DNA of 64,000 nucleotides from Gammaproteobacteria bacterium (GTDB lineage Bacteria; Pseudomonadota; Gammaproteobacteria; Ga0077536). The stretch lies in assembly GCA_016191285.1 (NCBI GenBank), contig JACPPA010000004.1, positions 1-64,000 of the forward strand, read 5' to 3'. The notes under the pieces are model-generated. The model had not been told where the DNA came from. It saw only the letters and a program-made list of their open reading frames with translations, and searched no databases. Below, in pieces: positions 44,058 to 52,828 of the stretch; position 1 is the first letter of the stretch, and every line of letters begins with the position of its first letter. Both the position numbers and the translations under genes were made by a program.

Positions 44058-44729
44058 CTACTCGGATTCCTCATCGGCCGGATGAGCGGAGAGATCAAGC
44101 TCGCACGCGGCGGCGAACTCATTACTGCGCAACGCGTCCCAGCGATTCACGATCACGCAAAACAGATCGGCGGTTTTCTCGGCATCGTAGATCGCCGAAT
44201 GCGCTTCGGCTTCTTGCCAGCCTAAATTGGCCGCGGCCACCGCACGCGACAACACGGTCTGTCCAAACGCGACGCCGGCGAGGCTCGCGGTATCGAAGGT
44301 GCTAAACGAGTGGAACGGATTACGCTTCAAGCGACAACGTTCGACCGCGGCTTTAACAAAACCCAAATCGAAGGCTGGGTTGTGTCCGACCAGCACCGCG
44401 CGGGTGCAGCCCTGCGTTTGCACCGCCTGTCGCACGCGATTGAAGACATCGGTCAGTGCCTCACGTTCGCCGAGCGCGAGGCGAAACGGATGATGCGGAT
44501 CGATCTTGTTGAAACGTAGCGCCGCTTCTTCCAAACGCGATCCAGGGAAGGGTTTAACGTGATGCGCGACGGTTTCGACGCGGTGCCAGCCGCGGGTCGC
44601 GTTCCAATCCACCAACACCGCCGCGATTTCGAGCAACGCATCGGTGGCCGCGTTAAACCCACCCGATTCGACGTCGACCACCACTGGCAAAAAACCGCGA
44701 AAGCGCCGGGCGACGATTGATTTAGTCAC
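44058..44729 (-). CDS. rnt: Ribonuclease T
   Basis: A 223-residue DEDD-family 3'-5' exonuclease that trims tRNA and other stable RNAs. RRFRGFLPVVVDVESGGFNAATDALLEIAAV contains the D-x-E motif I and the RNase T-specific G-G-F-N; LVGHNPAFDLGFVKAAVERC is motif II, and EAHSAIYDAEKTADLF is motif III with the catalytic His and Asp. Start proposed at GTG 44729 (VTKSIVARRF), which gives the usual length; the longer open frame runs into the purB gene on the other strand. No clear ribosome site. Divergent from purB. Confidence 0.9.
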   Translation of the reverse strand: MTKSIVARRFRGFLPVVVDVESGGFNAATDALLEIAAVLVDWNATRGWHRVETVAHHVKPFPGSRLEEAALRFNKIDPHHPFRLALGEREALTDVFNRVRQAVQTQGCTRAVLVGHNPAFDLGFVKAAVERCRLKRNPFHSFSTFDTASLAGVAFGQTVLSRAVAAANLGWQEAEAHSAIYDAEKTADLFCVIVNRWDALRSNEFAAACELDLSAHPADEESE

Positions 44730-44816
44730 TGAATTTTGACGATCGAAACTTAAGGTTCGGTATTGTAGTGGCTTTTTGCGTTGCAACGCATCGCACGCGC
44801 TCGTATTCTTCGCGCC

Positions 44817-46202
44817 ATGAACGACCCTTCCTTGGAGCAACTCACGGCATTGACGGCGCTCTCACCCATCGACGGGCGTTATGCGCGGGTGACCGCCGAT
44901 TTACGCGCGTGGTTGAGTGAGTACGGACTGATTCGGCAACGCGTCGCGATTGAAATTCGCTGGCTGCAACACCTGTCGCGGATCGCGGAACTACCTGAGT
45001 TGGGACAGCTGTCTAGCGGCGAGCATGCCTATTTCGAGACGATCGTGAGTAATTTTTCGATGGCCGATGCCGAGCGCATCAAGAGCATCGAGGCCACCAC
45101 CAATCACGATGTTAAGGCCGTCGAATATTTTCTTCGCGAGCGCTGTGTTGCCCACGGTGCGCTGACGCGCGTGGTGCCGTTCCTCCATTTTGGCTGCACG
45201 TCGGAAGACATCAACAATCTTGCCTACGCCGTGCTGCTCCAAACGGTACGCCACTCGGTATTGCTGCCACGGCTGTCTGAACTCGATAGCGCCTTGACGG
45301 CGCTCGCGCACGCCACCGCCGATGCCGCGATGCTGGCGCGCACGCACGGCCAAGCCGCGACGCCGACGACCATGGGCAAGGAAATCGCCAATGTGGTCTA
45401 TCGCCTACGGCGTCAAATCAGCCAACTCAACGCAGCCGAAATTCTCGGTAAATTTAATGGCGCAGTGGGCAATTACAATGCCCCTCTGGCGGCGTATCCG
45501 ACGCTTGATTGGGCGAGAATTGGGCGCGAGTTCGTCGAATCGCTGAACCTCGCGTGGAATCCCTATACCACGCAGATCGAGCCGCACGACTACATCGCCG
45601 AATTTTGCGCGGTGGCCTCGCGCATCAACACGCTGTTGATCGATTTCTGTCGCGACACTTGGAGCTATATCGCGATTGGCTACTTCCGGCAGAAACGTGT
45701 GCCCAATGAAGTCGGATCGTCGACCATGCCGCATAAAGTCAATCCGATCGACTTTGAAAATGCCGAGGGCAATTGCGGATTAGCGATCGCGCTCTTGGAG
45801 CATTTCGCGGCCAAGCTGCCGGTGTCACGCTGGCAGCGCGATTTAACGGACTCCACGGTGTTACGCAATCTCGGTGTCGCGTTCGGCTATATGCTGGTTG
45901 CGATCGCGGCCGCTGGTCGCGGTATTAGCAAGCTTGAACTCGATCGCGCGGCGTTGGCGGCCGATCTCGACGTGGCCTGGGAAGTATTGGCTGAGCCGAT
46001 TCAAACCGTGATGCGCCGGCATGGCATCGCCGATTCGTACGAAGTGTTGAAGGGCCTCACGCATGGCCAAAAAATCGATCGTGCGAGTTTGCATGGTTTC
46101 ATCGATGGGTTGGCGATACCGAGCGCGGAACGTGGTCGCTTAAAAGCCCTGACACCCGCCACCTATGTCGGTTGCGCGGTCGGTTTGGCGCGCGAGATTT
46201 GA
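44817..46202 (+). CDS. purB: Adenylosuccinate lyase
   Basis: A 461-residue enzyme acting twice in purine synthesis (SAICAR to AICAR and adenylosuccinate to AMP). LTALSPIDGRYARVTADLRAWLSEYGL, ATTNHDVKAVEYFLRE, HFGCTSEDINNLAYA, ARTHGQAATPTTMGKEIANV, and the signature GSSTMPHKVNPIDFENAEGN with the catalytic Ser loop; WQRDLTDSTVLRNLGVAFGY follows. Closest to the E. coli-type proteobacterial form. Start ATG 44817 is set by homology at SLEQLTALTALSPIDGRY. Its stop overlaps the next start by 1 bp. Confidence 0.97.
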   Translation: MNDPSLEQLTALTALSPIDGRYARVTADLRAWLSEYGLIRQRVAIEIRWLQHLSRIAELPELGQLSSGEHAYFETIVSNFSMADAERIKSIEATTNHDVKAVEYFLRERCVAHGALTRVVPFLHFGCTSEDINNLAYAVLLQTVRHSVLLPRLSELDSALTALAHATADAAMLARTHGQAATPTTMGKEIANVVYRLRRQISQLNAAEILGKFNGAVGNYNAPLAAYPTLDWARIGREFVESLNLAWNPYTTQIEPHDYIAEFCAVASRINTLLIDFCRDTWSYIAIGYFRQKRVPNEVGSSTMPHKVNPIDFENAEGNCGLAIALLEHFAAKLPVSRWQRDLTDSTVLRNLGVAFGYMLVAIAAAGRGISKLELDRAALAADLDVAWEVLAEPIQTVMRRHGIADSYEVLKGLTHGQKIDRASLHGFIDGLAIPSAERGRLKALTPATYVGCAVGLAREI

Positions 46203-46708
46203 TGATGAGTGATCGCAAGCTGGGTGACACCGCCGAAGTTTTCGCGCTGGAGCTGAGCGACGACGTGCGTGAAGTGTCGTTGGCGCTGGCGACCCAGGCG
46301 CGCCGCAGTCTCGATATCGTGACCCGCCACCTCGATCCGGCGCTCTACGATAATGAAGCGTTTGTCAACGCGGTGCGCGAGCTGGTCGTCGACAGCCGCC
46401 GCGCGCAAGTCCGGATCCTCGTTCTGGACAGCGGGCAAGTGGTCACGCAGGGCCATCGGCTGATCGAACTGGCGCGACGCTTATCCAGCTTCCTCAGCAT
46501 CAAGGTGCCGGCGCCTGAACATAAGGAATTCAACGAGGCCTGGCTGGTCGCCGACACGACGGGTTATCTCCATCGCCGCTTTAGCGATCGCTATGAAGCA
46601 ACCGCGAACTTCGCCGATCGCCGGCACTCGAACAACCTGGTTAATCGCTTTAATGAGCTATGGAACCACGCCTTGTACGATCCCAATTTTCGCCGCCTCC
46701 ATCTTTGA
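46202..46708 (+). CDS. DUF7931-like protein
   Basis: A 168-residue soluble protein without signal peptide or membrane segment. EVSLALATQARRSLDIVTRHLDPALYDNEAFVNAVRELVVDSRRAQVRILVLD and a later DTTGYLHRRFSDRYEATANFADRR resemble the DUF7931 family, whose fold is thought to recall a phospholipase D-like half domain (LDPALYDNEAFV and H...R motif); catalytic function unknown. Two adjacent ATGs are possible starts (46202 and 46205). It is coupled to purB by overlap and to the following secretin-like gene by a TTGA overlap, so purB-DUF7931-secretin-like probably form one transcript. Confidence 0.7.
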   Translation: MMSDRKLGDTAEVFALELSDDVREVSLALATQARRSLDIVTRHLDPALYDNEAFVNAVRELVVDSRRAQVRILVLDSGQVVTQGHRLIELARRLSSFLSIKVPAPEHKEFNEAWLVADTTGYLHRRFSDRYEATANFADRRHSNNLVNRFNELWNHALYDPNFRRLHL

Positions 46709-47559
46709 TTAGGCGCGCGCTCTTGTTCGTGGCGCTTCTGGTCAGCGGCAGCGCGTGGGCTGAGCGGATGAGCGTCGAAGTCATTCCACTCGAACACCGC
46801 CTGGTGCGCGATGTGATTCCGATGTTGCAACCCATGCTCGACCCCGCCGGCACGCTGACGGGTACGGCCAGCCAATTGATCGTGCGCACCACGCGTGAAA
46901 ATCTCGAACAATTGAAAGCGGTGATCGCGGCCATCGACACCAAGATCAAACAGCTCAAGGTTAGCGTGACGCAAGATTTGAACACCGTCATGCAGGCGCG
47001 CCAAGACGCACTGTCTGGGCGTCTCCACGGTGACGATTTCACGGCCAACGTTCCCGATCGTGGCCCCGCCGGCGCCGGCGATGTGACGCTTGAAACGCCG
47101 GCCGGTGGCGTTCGTTACCAGACCACTAGCACCAACACGCGTGAGAACAGCAACCAGGTGCATTTCGTCGTCACCATGGAAGGCCAGCCCGCCTTCGTCG
47201 AAACCGGAGAAGACCTCCCATCGCCCTATCATAATGAAACGGTGACGCCGTATGGCGTAGGCGTGAGCGACGGTGTCGACTATCAATCGATACGTTCGGG
47301 GATCTACGTAACCCCGCGCCTGCAAGGCGACCGCGTCGTGCTCGATGTCGCGCCCCAACTCGAACGCGCGGATCCCAGCTCGGGCGCGATCGAGTCCCAC
47401 CGCGCCGCGACCACCGTGCGCGGCCGCTTGGGCGAATGGCTCCCCTTGGGAGGTTCTAACCTCAGCGGCGGCGACGCCAGCACCGAACTGCTGGCACGCA
47501 CCCGGCGGCAAGGCGACAATAGCTATTCGGTTTGGGTTAAGGTCGAAGAACAACCCTAG
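46705..47559 (+). CDS. Short secretin-like exported protein
   Basis: A 284-residue exported protein. Starting at TTG 46705, which overlaps the previous stop (TTGA), gives a clean signal peptide MIRRALLFVALLVSGSAWA; an ATG at 46660 would add an unlikely charged stretch and 49 bp of overlap. Residues about 20-95 (MSVEVIPLEHRLVRDVIPMLQPMLDPAGTLTGTASQLIVRTTRENLEQLKAVIAAID) match secretin N-domains. The rest (GVDYQSIRSGIYVTPRLQGDRVVLDVAPQLER..., TTVRGRLGEWLPLGG) resembles the secretin/GspD beta domain but is too short for a pore. Function unknown; conserved type-II/III secretion homology is inferred. Confidence 0.72.
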   Translation: MIRRALLFVALLVSGSAWAERMSVEVIPLEHRLVRDVIPMLQPMLDPAGTLTGTASQLIVRTTRENLEQLKAVIAAIDTKIKQLKVSVTQDLNTVMQARQDALSGRLHGDDFTANVPDRGPAGAGDVTLETPAGGVRYQTTSTNTRENSNQVHFVVTMEGQPAFVETGEDLPSPYHNETVTPYGVGVSDGVDYQSIRSGIYVTPRLQGDRVVLDVAPQLERADPSSGAIESHRAATTVRGRLGEWLPLGGSNLSGGDASTELLARTRRQGDNSYSVWVKVEEQP

Positions 47560-47616
47560 TCGTGTCCTCTATCGTTGCGGCGCGGCCGTAATCACCACTA
47601 AATCGTCGCGGATTTT

Positions 47617-50600
47617 ATGTCGGAGAATTCCTCGGCCGTGGCCGAACTATTGACGGGTGGCGCCGCGCTTTCCGCGTTTCGCCTGGACCGGATCGAACGG
47701 GTCCTGCGTGCGGTGGCTCCCGGTATCGAATGCGTCGCGACTCGATATAACTACGTGGTGCGGTGCGCGTCACCACTCGCGCCCGCGGCGCGCCTCCAAC
47801 TCGCGGCAATTTTAAATCTCGCGACACTCGAAGCGCCCACCATGACGGCAGCGCGCTTCGTCGCGCCACGCGCTGGCACACGCTCGCCGTGGTCGAGCAA
47901 GGCTACCGATATCGCGCGCAATTGCGGTCTCACGCAGGTCACGTGCATCGAACGCGCCGTGCAGTGGACAATCGCTGGCGAGTTCGACTGGCTGACGGTG
48001 GCCCCGCTCATTCACGACCGCATGATCGAAAGTGTCTATGCGGATTCGACGGCGCTGCTGCACGGCGCGTCTCTCGCGCCGGGCGCGCTGCGCACGGTAC
48101 AATTACGCGCTCAAGGCCGAACGGCGCTCGTCACCGTTAACGACCAGCTGGGCCTCGCCCTCGCGCCGGACGAAATCGATTATTTATGCCTGCGCTACGG
48201 CGCTTTGCAGCGCGACCCGACGGATGCGGAACTGATGATGTTCGCGCAGGCGAATTCCGAGCATTGCCGGCATAAAATTTTTAACGCCGACTGGCAGATC
48301 GATGGTCACCGTCGCGAGCACAGCCTGTTCGCGATGATCCGCGCCACGCATGCCGCGCACCCTAATCAAGTGCTGTCGGCGTATCACGATAATGCCGCCG
48401 TGACGCGCGGTTATCGCGGGCAGCGCTGGCTGGTCGACCCAGCCACCCATCGTTATCGTAATGTCGACGAAGATCTTCATCTGCTGATGAAAGTCGAGAC
48501 CCACAATCATCCGACCGCGATATCGCCGTTTCCGGGAGCATCGACCGGTGCCGGCGGCGAGATCCGCGATGAAGGCGCCACCGGCCGCGGCGCGCGGCCG
48601 AAAGCAGGCTTCGCTGGTTTCTCGGTCTCGCATTTGCGTATTCCGCAATTCAGTCAGCCGTGGGAAAGCGCGCGTGCGTTAAATCCACGACTGGCGAGCG
48701 CGTTTCAAATCATGATTGACGGCCCACTCGGCGCCGCGGCCTTCAACAACGAATTCGGGCGCCCGTCGCTCGGCGGTTATTTTCGAACCTTCGAACAAGT
48801 GGTCGAGAACGGCGGAACGCGCGAGCGCCGCGGCTATGACAAACCGATCATGCTCGCCGGTGGCATCGGCAATGTTCGTCCGCAACATGTGCAGAAACTG
48901 ACGCTACCGGTCGGTGCTCAGATCCTGGTGATCGGCGGACCCGCGATGCTCATTGGATTGGGCGGCGGCGCCACCTCGTCGCAACGCGATGGTGGGAACG
49001 ATCACGAGCTCGATTTCGCGTCGGTGCAACGGGATAACGCCGAGATGGAGCGCCGCGCGCAAGAAGTCATCGAAGCCTGTGTCGCCTGCGGGGCCGGCAA
49101 CCCCATTCTGGCGATTCACGATGTGGGCGCCGGCGGTCTGTCGAACGCGGTGCCCGAACTCCTGCATGACAGCCGCCGCGGCGGGCGTTTGGAGCTGCGC
49201 GCCATTCCGAATGCGGATTTCTGCATGTCGCCACTCGAGATCTGGTGCAACGAGGCGCAAGAGCGTTACGTCCTGGGGATCGCTCCCGAATCGTTGCCGG
49301 CGGTCCTCGCGCTGTGTGCGCGCGAACGCTGCCCGGTGGGCGTGCTCGGCACCGCCACGGCGGAAGAACATTTATGGTTATGGGATAGCTTGCATGCGCA
49401 AGCGGTGATCGATCTGCCGATGAATGTGATCTTCGGCAAACCGCCCAAAATGTCGCGGGTCGCGACGCAGAGCGCGCTTCGTGCCGCGCCGTTTACACGC
49501 GACGAACTTTCGATTAACGAAGCAGCGGAGCGCGTCCTGCGTTTTCCGGCGGTGGGCGATAAGCGATTTTTGATCACGATTGGCGATCGCACCGTGGGTG
49601 GACTCACCGTTCGTGATCAAATGGTCGGACCGTGGCAGGTACCGGTCGCCGATTGCGCGGTTACCGCGCTCGATTACGCCAGCGCGGCCGGTGAAGCGTT
49701 CGCGGTGGGTGAACGCACCCCGTTGGCTTTGCTCGACGCCGCTGCGTCCGCCCGGATGGCCGTGGGCGAGGCGCTGACTAATCTCTGTGCGGCGCGCATC
49801 CTGCAACTCTCGGAGGTCGTGTTATCGGCCAATTGGATGACCGCGGCCGGTCATCCGGGCGAGGACGCGAACTTGTACGCGGCGGTACACGCGGCGAGCG
49901 AGCTCTGCATCGCGTTGGGGATTTGTATTCCGGTGGGCAAGGACTCGATGTCGATGCGCGTGGCGTGGCGCGATGGCGCAACCGAGGAGGCGACGACTTC
50001 GCCGCTCAGTCTCATCGTCTCGGCTTTCGCGCCGGTCGCCGAGATCCGGCAATCGCTAACGCCGCAACTACAGCGCCACCCCATGGCAACGTCGTTGGTG
50101 TTTATCGATCTCGCACGCGGACATCAGCGTTTGGGCGGTTCGGTATTGGCGCAGGTCCACGGCAGCTTGGGCGCAGCGCCGCCGGACCTCGAACGACCCA
50201 CCGATTTACGTGATTTTTTTGCGACCGTGCAACTGTTGAACGAAACCGGCTACCTCCTCGCGTATCACGATCGATCGGATGGCGGCCTGTTTGTCACCTT
50301 GCTCGAAATGGCGTTCGCCGGCCGCGTGGGCTTCAGTGTCGACCTCGCCGTGTTAGGCGGCGAATCGCTCGCGGCCTTGTTCTGCGAAGAGCTGGGAGCC
50401 GTGCTCCAGGTCGCAACGTCAGATCTTCCGGTGGTCCTCGAACAATTCAAAAAGATGAGCTCGCTGCCGGTGCAGGTGCTGGGCACCGTCGGCAACGACC
50501 ACGTCGTCACCTTCGCGCGCGGCGGGGACCTGCTCTATCAGGACGATTTGTTCGTCGCGCTCGAACAGTACTCGTTGACCACGCATCGCATGCAACGTCT

Positions 50601-51477
50601 GCGCGATGCCCCCGATTGTGCGGACGAAGAATTAGCGACGATTCTCGATCGCACCGATCCTGGCTTGACGCTTACCGTGCCGAAAACCTTAGACCTGGCA
50701 GTGCCGCCGAGTGTCGCGACCGCGCGACCGAAGATCGCAATCTTGCGCGAACAAGGCGTCAACGGCCAACGCGAGATGGCGGCGGCGTTTGATCGCGCGG
50801 GCTTCGATGTCTTCGATTTGCATATGTCGGATCTGATTTCGGGCGGAGCCACCTTGCAGGATTACCATGGGCTCGTGGCCTGCGGCGGCTTCTCCTATGG
50901 CGATGTGTTGGGCGCGGGCGGTGGCTGGGCCAAGTCCATTTTGTTCAACGCGGCGGTGCAGGCGGCTTTTGCGGATTTTTTCGCGCGCGATAACACCTTC
51001 ACCCTGGGGGTGTGCAATGGCTGTCAAATGTTGACACAGTTGAGTTCGATCATTCCTGGCGCCGCCGCGTGGCCGCGCTTTTTGCGTAATCGATCGGAAC
51101 AATTCGAAGCGCGCCTGGTGATGGCCGAGGTTGTCGAATCGCCGTCGGTGTTATTGGCGGGAATGGCCGGCGTACAGGCGCCGTTAGCCGTCGCTCACGG
51201 CGAAGGCCGCGCCGAGTTCAACGCGGAACCGCCGCAAACGTGCCTGCGTTACCTCGATAATCACGGCCGCCCGGCGCGGTACTACCCGCATAATCCCAAC
51301 GGCTCGCCCCATGGCATTACCGGCGTGACGAGCGCCGATGGCCGGGCCACAATCCTGATGCCGCATCCCGAACGCGTGTTCCTCAAGCACCAGTTTTCAT
51401 GGCTGGATCCAAGCTGGCGCGGCGCCGAAGCGCCGTGGTTCGGCTTGTTTGTCAATGCCCGTCGCTTTGTCGCCTAA
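47617..51477 (+). CDS. purL: Phosphoribosylformylglycinamidine synthase
   Basis: A 1286-residue single-chain FGAM synthase, step 4 of purine synthesis. The N-terminal and linker domains (SEHCRHKIFNADW, ETHNHPTAISPFPGASTGAGGEIRDEGATGRGARPKAGF), two FGAM synthetase halves (DGGNDHELDFASVQRDNAEMERRAQEVI, FPVGKDSMSM-like ICIPVGKDSMSM) and a C-terminal class I glutamine amidotransferase with Cys1133 in GVCNGCQML and HPERVF are present. Long form as in gamma- and betaproteobacteria. Start ATG 47617; 57 bp after the secretin-like gene. Confidence 0.98.
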   Translation: MSENSSAVAELLTGGAALSAFRLDRIERVLRAVAPGIECVATRYNYVVRCASPLAPAARLQLAAILNLATLEAPTMTAARFVAPRAGTRSPWSSKATDIARNCGLTQVTCIERAVQWTIAGEFDWLTVAPLIHDRMIESVYADSTALLHGASLAPGALRTVQLRAQGRTALVTVNDQLGLALAPDEIDYLCLRYGALQRDPTDAELMMFAQANSEHCRHKIFNADWQIDGHRREHSLFAMIRATHAAHPNQVLSAYHDNAAVTRGYRGQRWLVDPATHRYRNVDEDLHLLMKVETHNHPTAISPFPGASTGAGGEIRDEGATGRGARPKAGFAGFSVSHLRIPQFSQPWESARALNPRLASAFQIMIDGPLGAAAFNNEFGRPSLGGYFRTFEQVVENGGTRERRGYDKPIMLAGGIGNVRPQHVQKLTLPVGAQILVIGGPAMLIGLGGGATSSQRDGGNDHELDFASVQRDNAEMERRAQEVIEACVACGAGNPILAIHDVGAGGLSNAVPELLHDSRRGGRLELRAIPNADFCMSPLEIWCNEAQERYVLGIAPESLPAVLALCARERCPVGVLGTATAEEHLWLWDSLHAQAVIDLPMNVIFGKPPKMSRVATQSALRAAPFTRDELSINEAAERVLRFPAVGDKRFLITIGDRTVGGLTVRDQMVGPWQVPVADCAVTALDYASAAGEAFAVGERTPLALLDAAASARMAVGEALTNLCAARILQLSEVVLSANWMTAAGHPGEDANLYAAVHAASELCIALGICIPVGKDSMSMRVAWRDGATEEATTSPLSLIVSAFAPVAEIRQSLTPQLQRHPMATSLVFIDLARGHQRLGGSVLAQVHGSLGAAPPDLERPTDLRDFFATVQLLNETGYLLAYHDRSDGGLFVTLLEMAFAGRVGFSVDLAVLGGESLAALFCEELGAVLQVATSDLPVVLEQFKKMSSLPVQVLGTVGNDHVVTFARGGDLLYQDDLFVALEQYSLTTHRMQRLRDAPDCADEELATILDRTDPGLTLTVPKTLDLAVPPSVATARPKIAILREQGVNGQREMAAAFDRAGFDVFDLHMSDLISGGATLQDYHGLVACGGFSYGDVLGAGGGWAKSILFNAAVQAAFADFFARDNTFTLGVCNGCQMLTQLSSIIPGAAAWPRFLRNRSEQFEARLVMAEVVESPSVLLAGMAGVQAPLAVAHGEGRAEFNAEPPQTCLRYLDNHGRPARYYPHNPNGSPHGITGVTSADGRATILMPHPERVFLKHQFSWLDPSWRGAEAPWFGLFVNARRFVA

Positions 51478-51511
51478 CACATGTGTCATGACCACCGACT
51501 AAGTGCTGCTC

Positions 51512-52471
51512 ATGCACGATAAGGTTCGTCGCTTGAGTCATGCCGCGCTCGCGCGGGTTGAATTCGATCGTGAGCAATTCAAGCGCTGGACAGAACGCCT
51601 CGGCGCCGTCCTCATCCCTGGCGGGGTGGTCGCATTGCTGTATTGGGCGGCACACGCGCGACCGTTACCATTGCGTGAGGGTTGGGACTTGTCGCTCGTC
51701 GGCGGTCTACTGCTCAGTCTGATCTCGTTCGTCGCCTATTCGATGCGTTTTCGCTTGGCATTGAGAATCGCCGGCGCGCCGATCGGAATCACCGCTGCGG
51801 TCAAGCTCAACGCGCTGACGATGTTCTATCGATTCTTCATTCCACTCGCGCTCGGTGCGGAATTAACTCGCTATCTGAAATTACGCGGTCTTCTCCCCAC
51901 CGCCGGCACGCGCGTCATGGTCACCGGCATTGCTTTGGACCACGTGCTGGGCACGCTCACGCTACTCGCCATTTCGAGTACGTTGATGATCGCGCTGCGT
52001 CCTTTTCATTTACAGTTCGAATGGTCGACGCTCGGTCTGCTCGTGTTGGGATTGAGCCTGTTTATCGTCTATGGAGCGCGGCGCTTCCATCTGCCGACAA
52101 AAAAAATAGTTAGCGCGTGGCTCGCCCTTGCCCGCCAGCATCGAGGCGAACTCAGTGCAGCGCTGCTGTGGTCGCTACTCACGCAAGTCTTATTGGCGGC
52201 GGCGGTATTCGTTGGTAGTCATGGCTGGGGGGTGGCGATCGATTATTGGCAAATCTTGCTCGTCCTCACCGGCTCGTTCCTGCTGCAACTGGTGCCGGTT
52301 AATTTGGTTGGGATCGGGGCCGCGGATCTGGCCGGCACCGGACTCTATGTCGCACTCGGCTTAAGCGGTGCCGACGCATTGCTGCTCGCTTCGCTAATGT
52401 ACTGTTATCGGATAGTGATCGCGGTGATCGGCGGACTGTGGGATTGGTTCGTGGGCACCGCTCGTGTTTGA
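51512..52471 (+). CDS. Flippase-like/UPF0104 membrane protein
   Basis: A 319-residue polytopic inner-membrane protein of the lysylphosphatidylglycerol synthase TM/UPF0104 (YbhN-like) family. About seven to eight hydrophobic helices are visible, with MFYRFFIPLALGAELTRYLKLRG and the C-terminal QLVPVNLVGIGAADLAGTGLYVALG (an NxxGIG...EG-like loop) typical of the family. Proposed as a lipid flippase-like transporter; substrate unknown. Start taken at ATG 51512, nine bases after an in-frame GTG. Follows purL by 34 bp, possibly its transcript. Confidence 0.8.
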   Translation: MHDKVRRLSHAALARVEFDREQFKRWTERLGAVLIPGGVVALLYWAAHARPLPLREGWDLSLVGGLLLSLISFVAYSMRFRLALRIAGAPIGITAAVKLNALTMFYRFFIPLALGAELTRYLKLRGLLPTAGTRVMVTGIALDHVLGTLTLLAISSTLMIALRPFHLQFEWSTLGLLVLGLSLFIVYGARRFHLPTKKIVSAWLALARQHRGELSAALLWSLLTQVLLAAAVFVGSHGWGVAIDYWQILLVLTGSFLLQLVPVNLVGIGAADLAGTGLYVALGLSGADALLLASLMYCYRIVIAVIGGLWDWFVGTARV

Positions 52472-52828
52472 TGAATTAAGTCCGTGCCGATACCAACCGT
52501 CTGGGGTGGTTGTCGGGTGCTTCTTGTGGGAGCCGCTTTGAGCTTCGACTCTTTTAAGGAACCTCTGAATAAGTCCATCCTGGACTTATTCAGAGTACGG
52601 GAAGCAAAAAGTATGATTTTTGCTTCCCTTCATTTTCAATGGTTTGCAACCATCGAAAATGGCGGCACCTCCCTGTGCCGCGGGAAGCTCTGCGGCGCTT
52701 AGGTTCAAAGGATTCGCGGCTAAAGCCGCTCTCACAATAGGAACGCGCCGATTTATTAAGGTCCATTGCGGGACGGCACACTACTGATTACTCGATAAAT
52801 CCGGCGCGGCGTTTCGCTGCGTCAAAGC
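52472..52828. other. Intergenic block between convergent genes
   Basis: Contains a degenerate family A hairpin (about 52525-52547), family D copy 3 (52554-52701) and another family A hairpin in minus orientation (about 52710-52736). No gene was recognised in the remaining sequence. Confidence 0.75.
52554..52701 (+). repeat. MITE-like family D element, copy 3
   Basis: It begins TTTAAGGAACCTCTGAATAA and reads through the same AAGTCCATCCTGGACTTATTCAGAG hairpin region as copy 1. Two extra hairpins are inserted: a perfect 12-bp stem GGGAAGCAAAAA / TTTTTGCTTCCC (52599-52610 / 52617-52628) and CATTTTC...GAAAATG (52631-52661). The right end (GGGAAGCTCTGCGGCGCTTAG) is degraded. Confidence 0.7.

Noticed and set aside
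46591-47553. A 320-codon minus-strand open frame opposite the secretin-like gene.
   Set aside because: The plus-strand gene has a signal peptide, domain features and coupling to its neighbours; the minus-strand translation has none.
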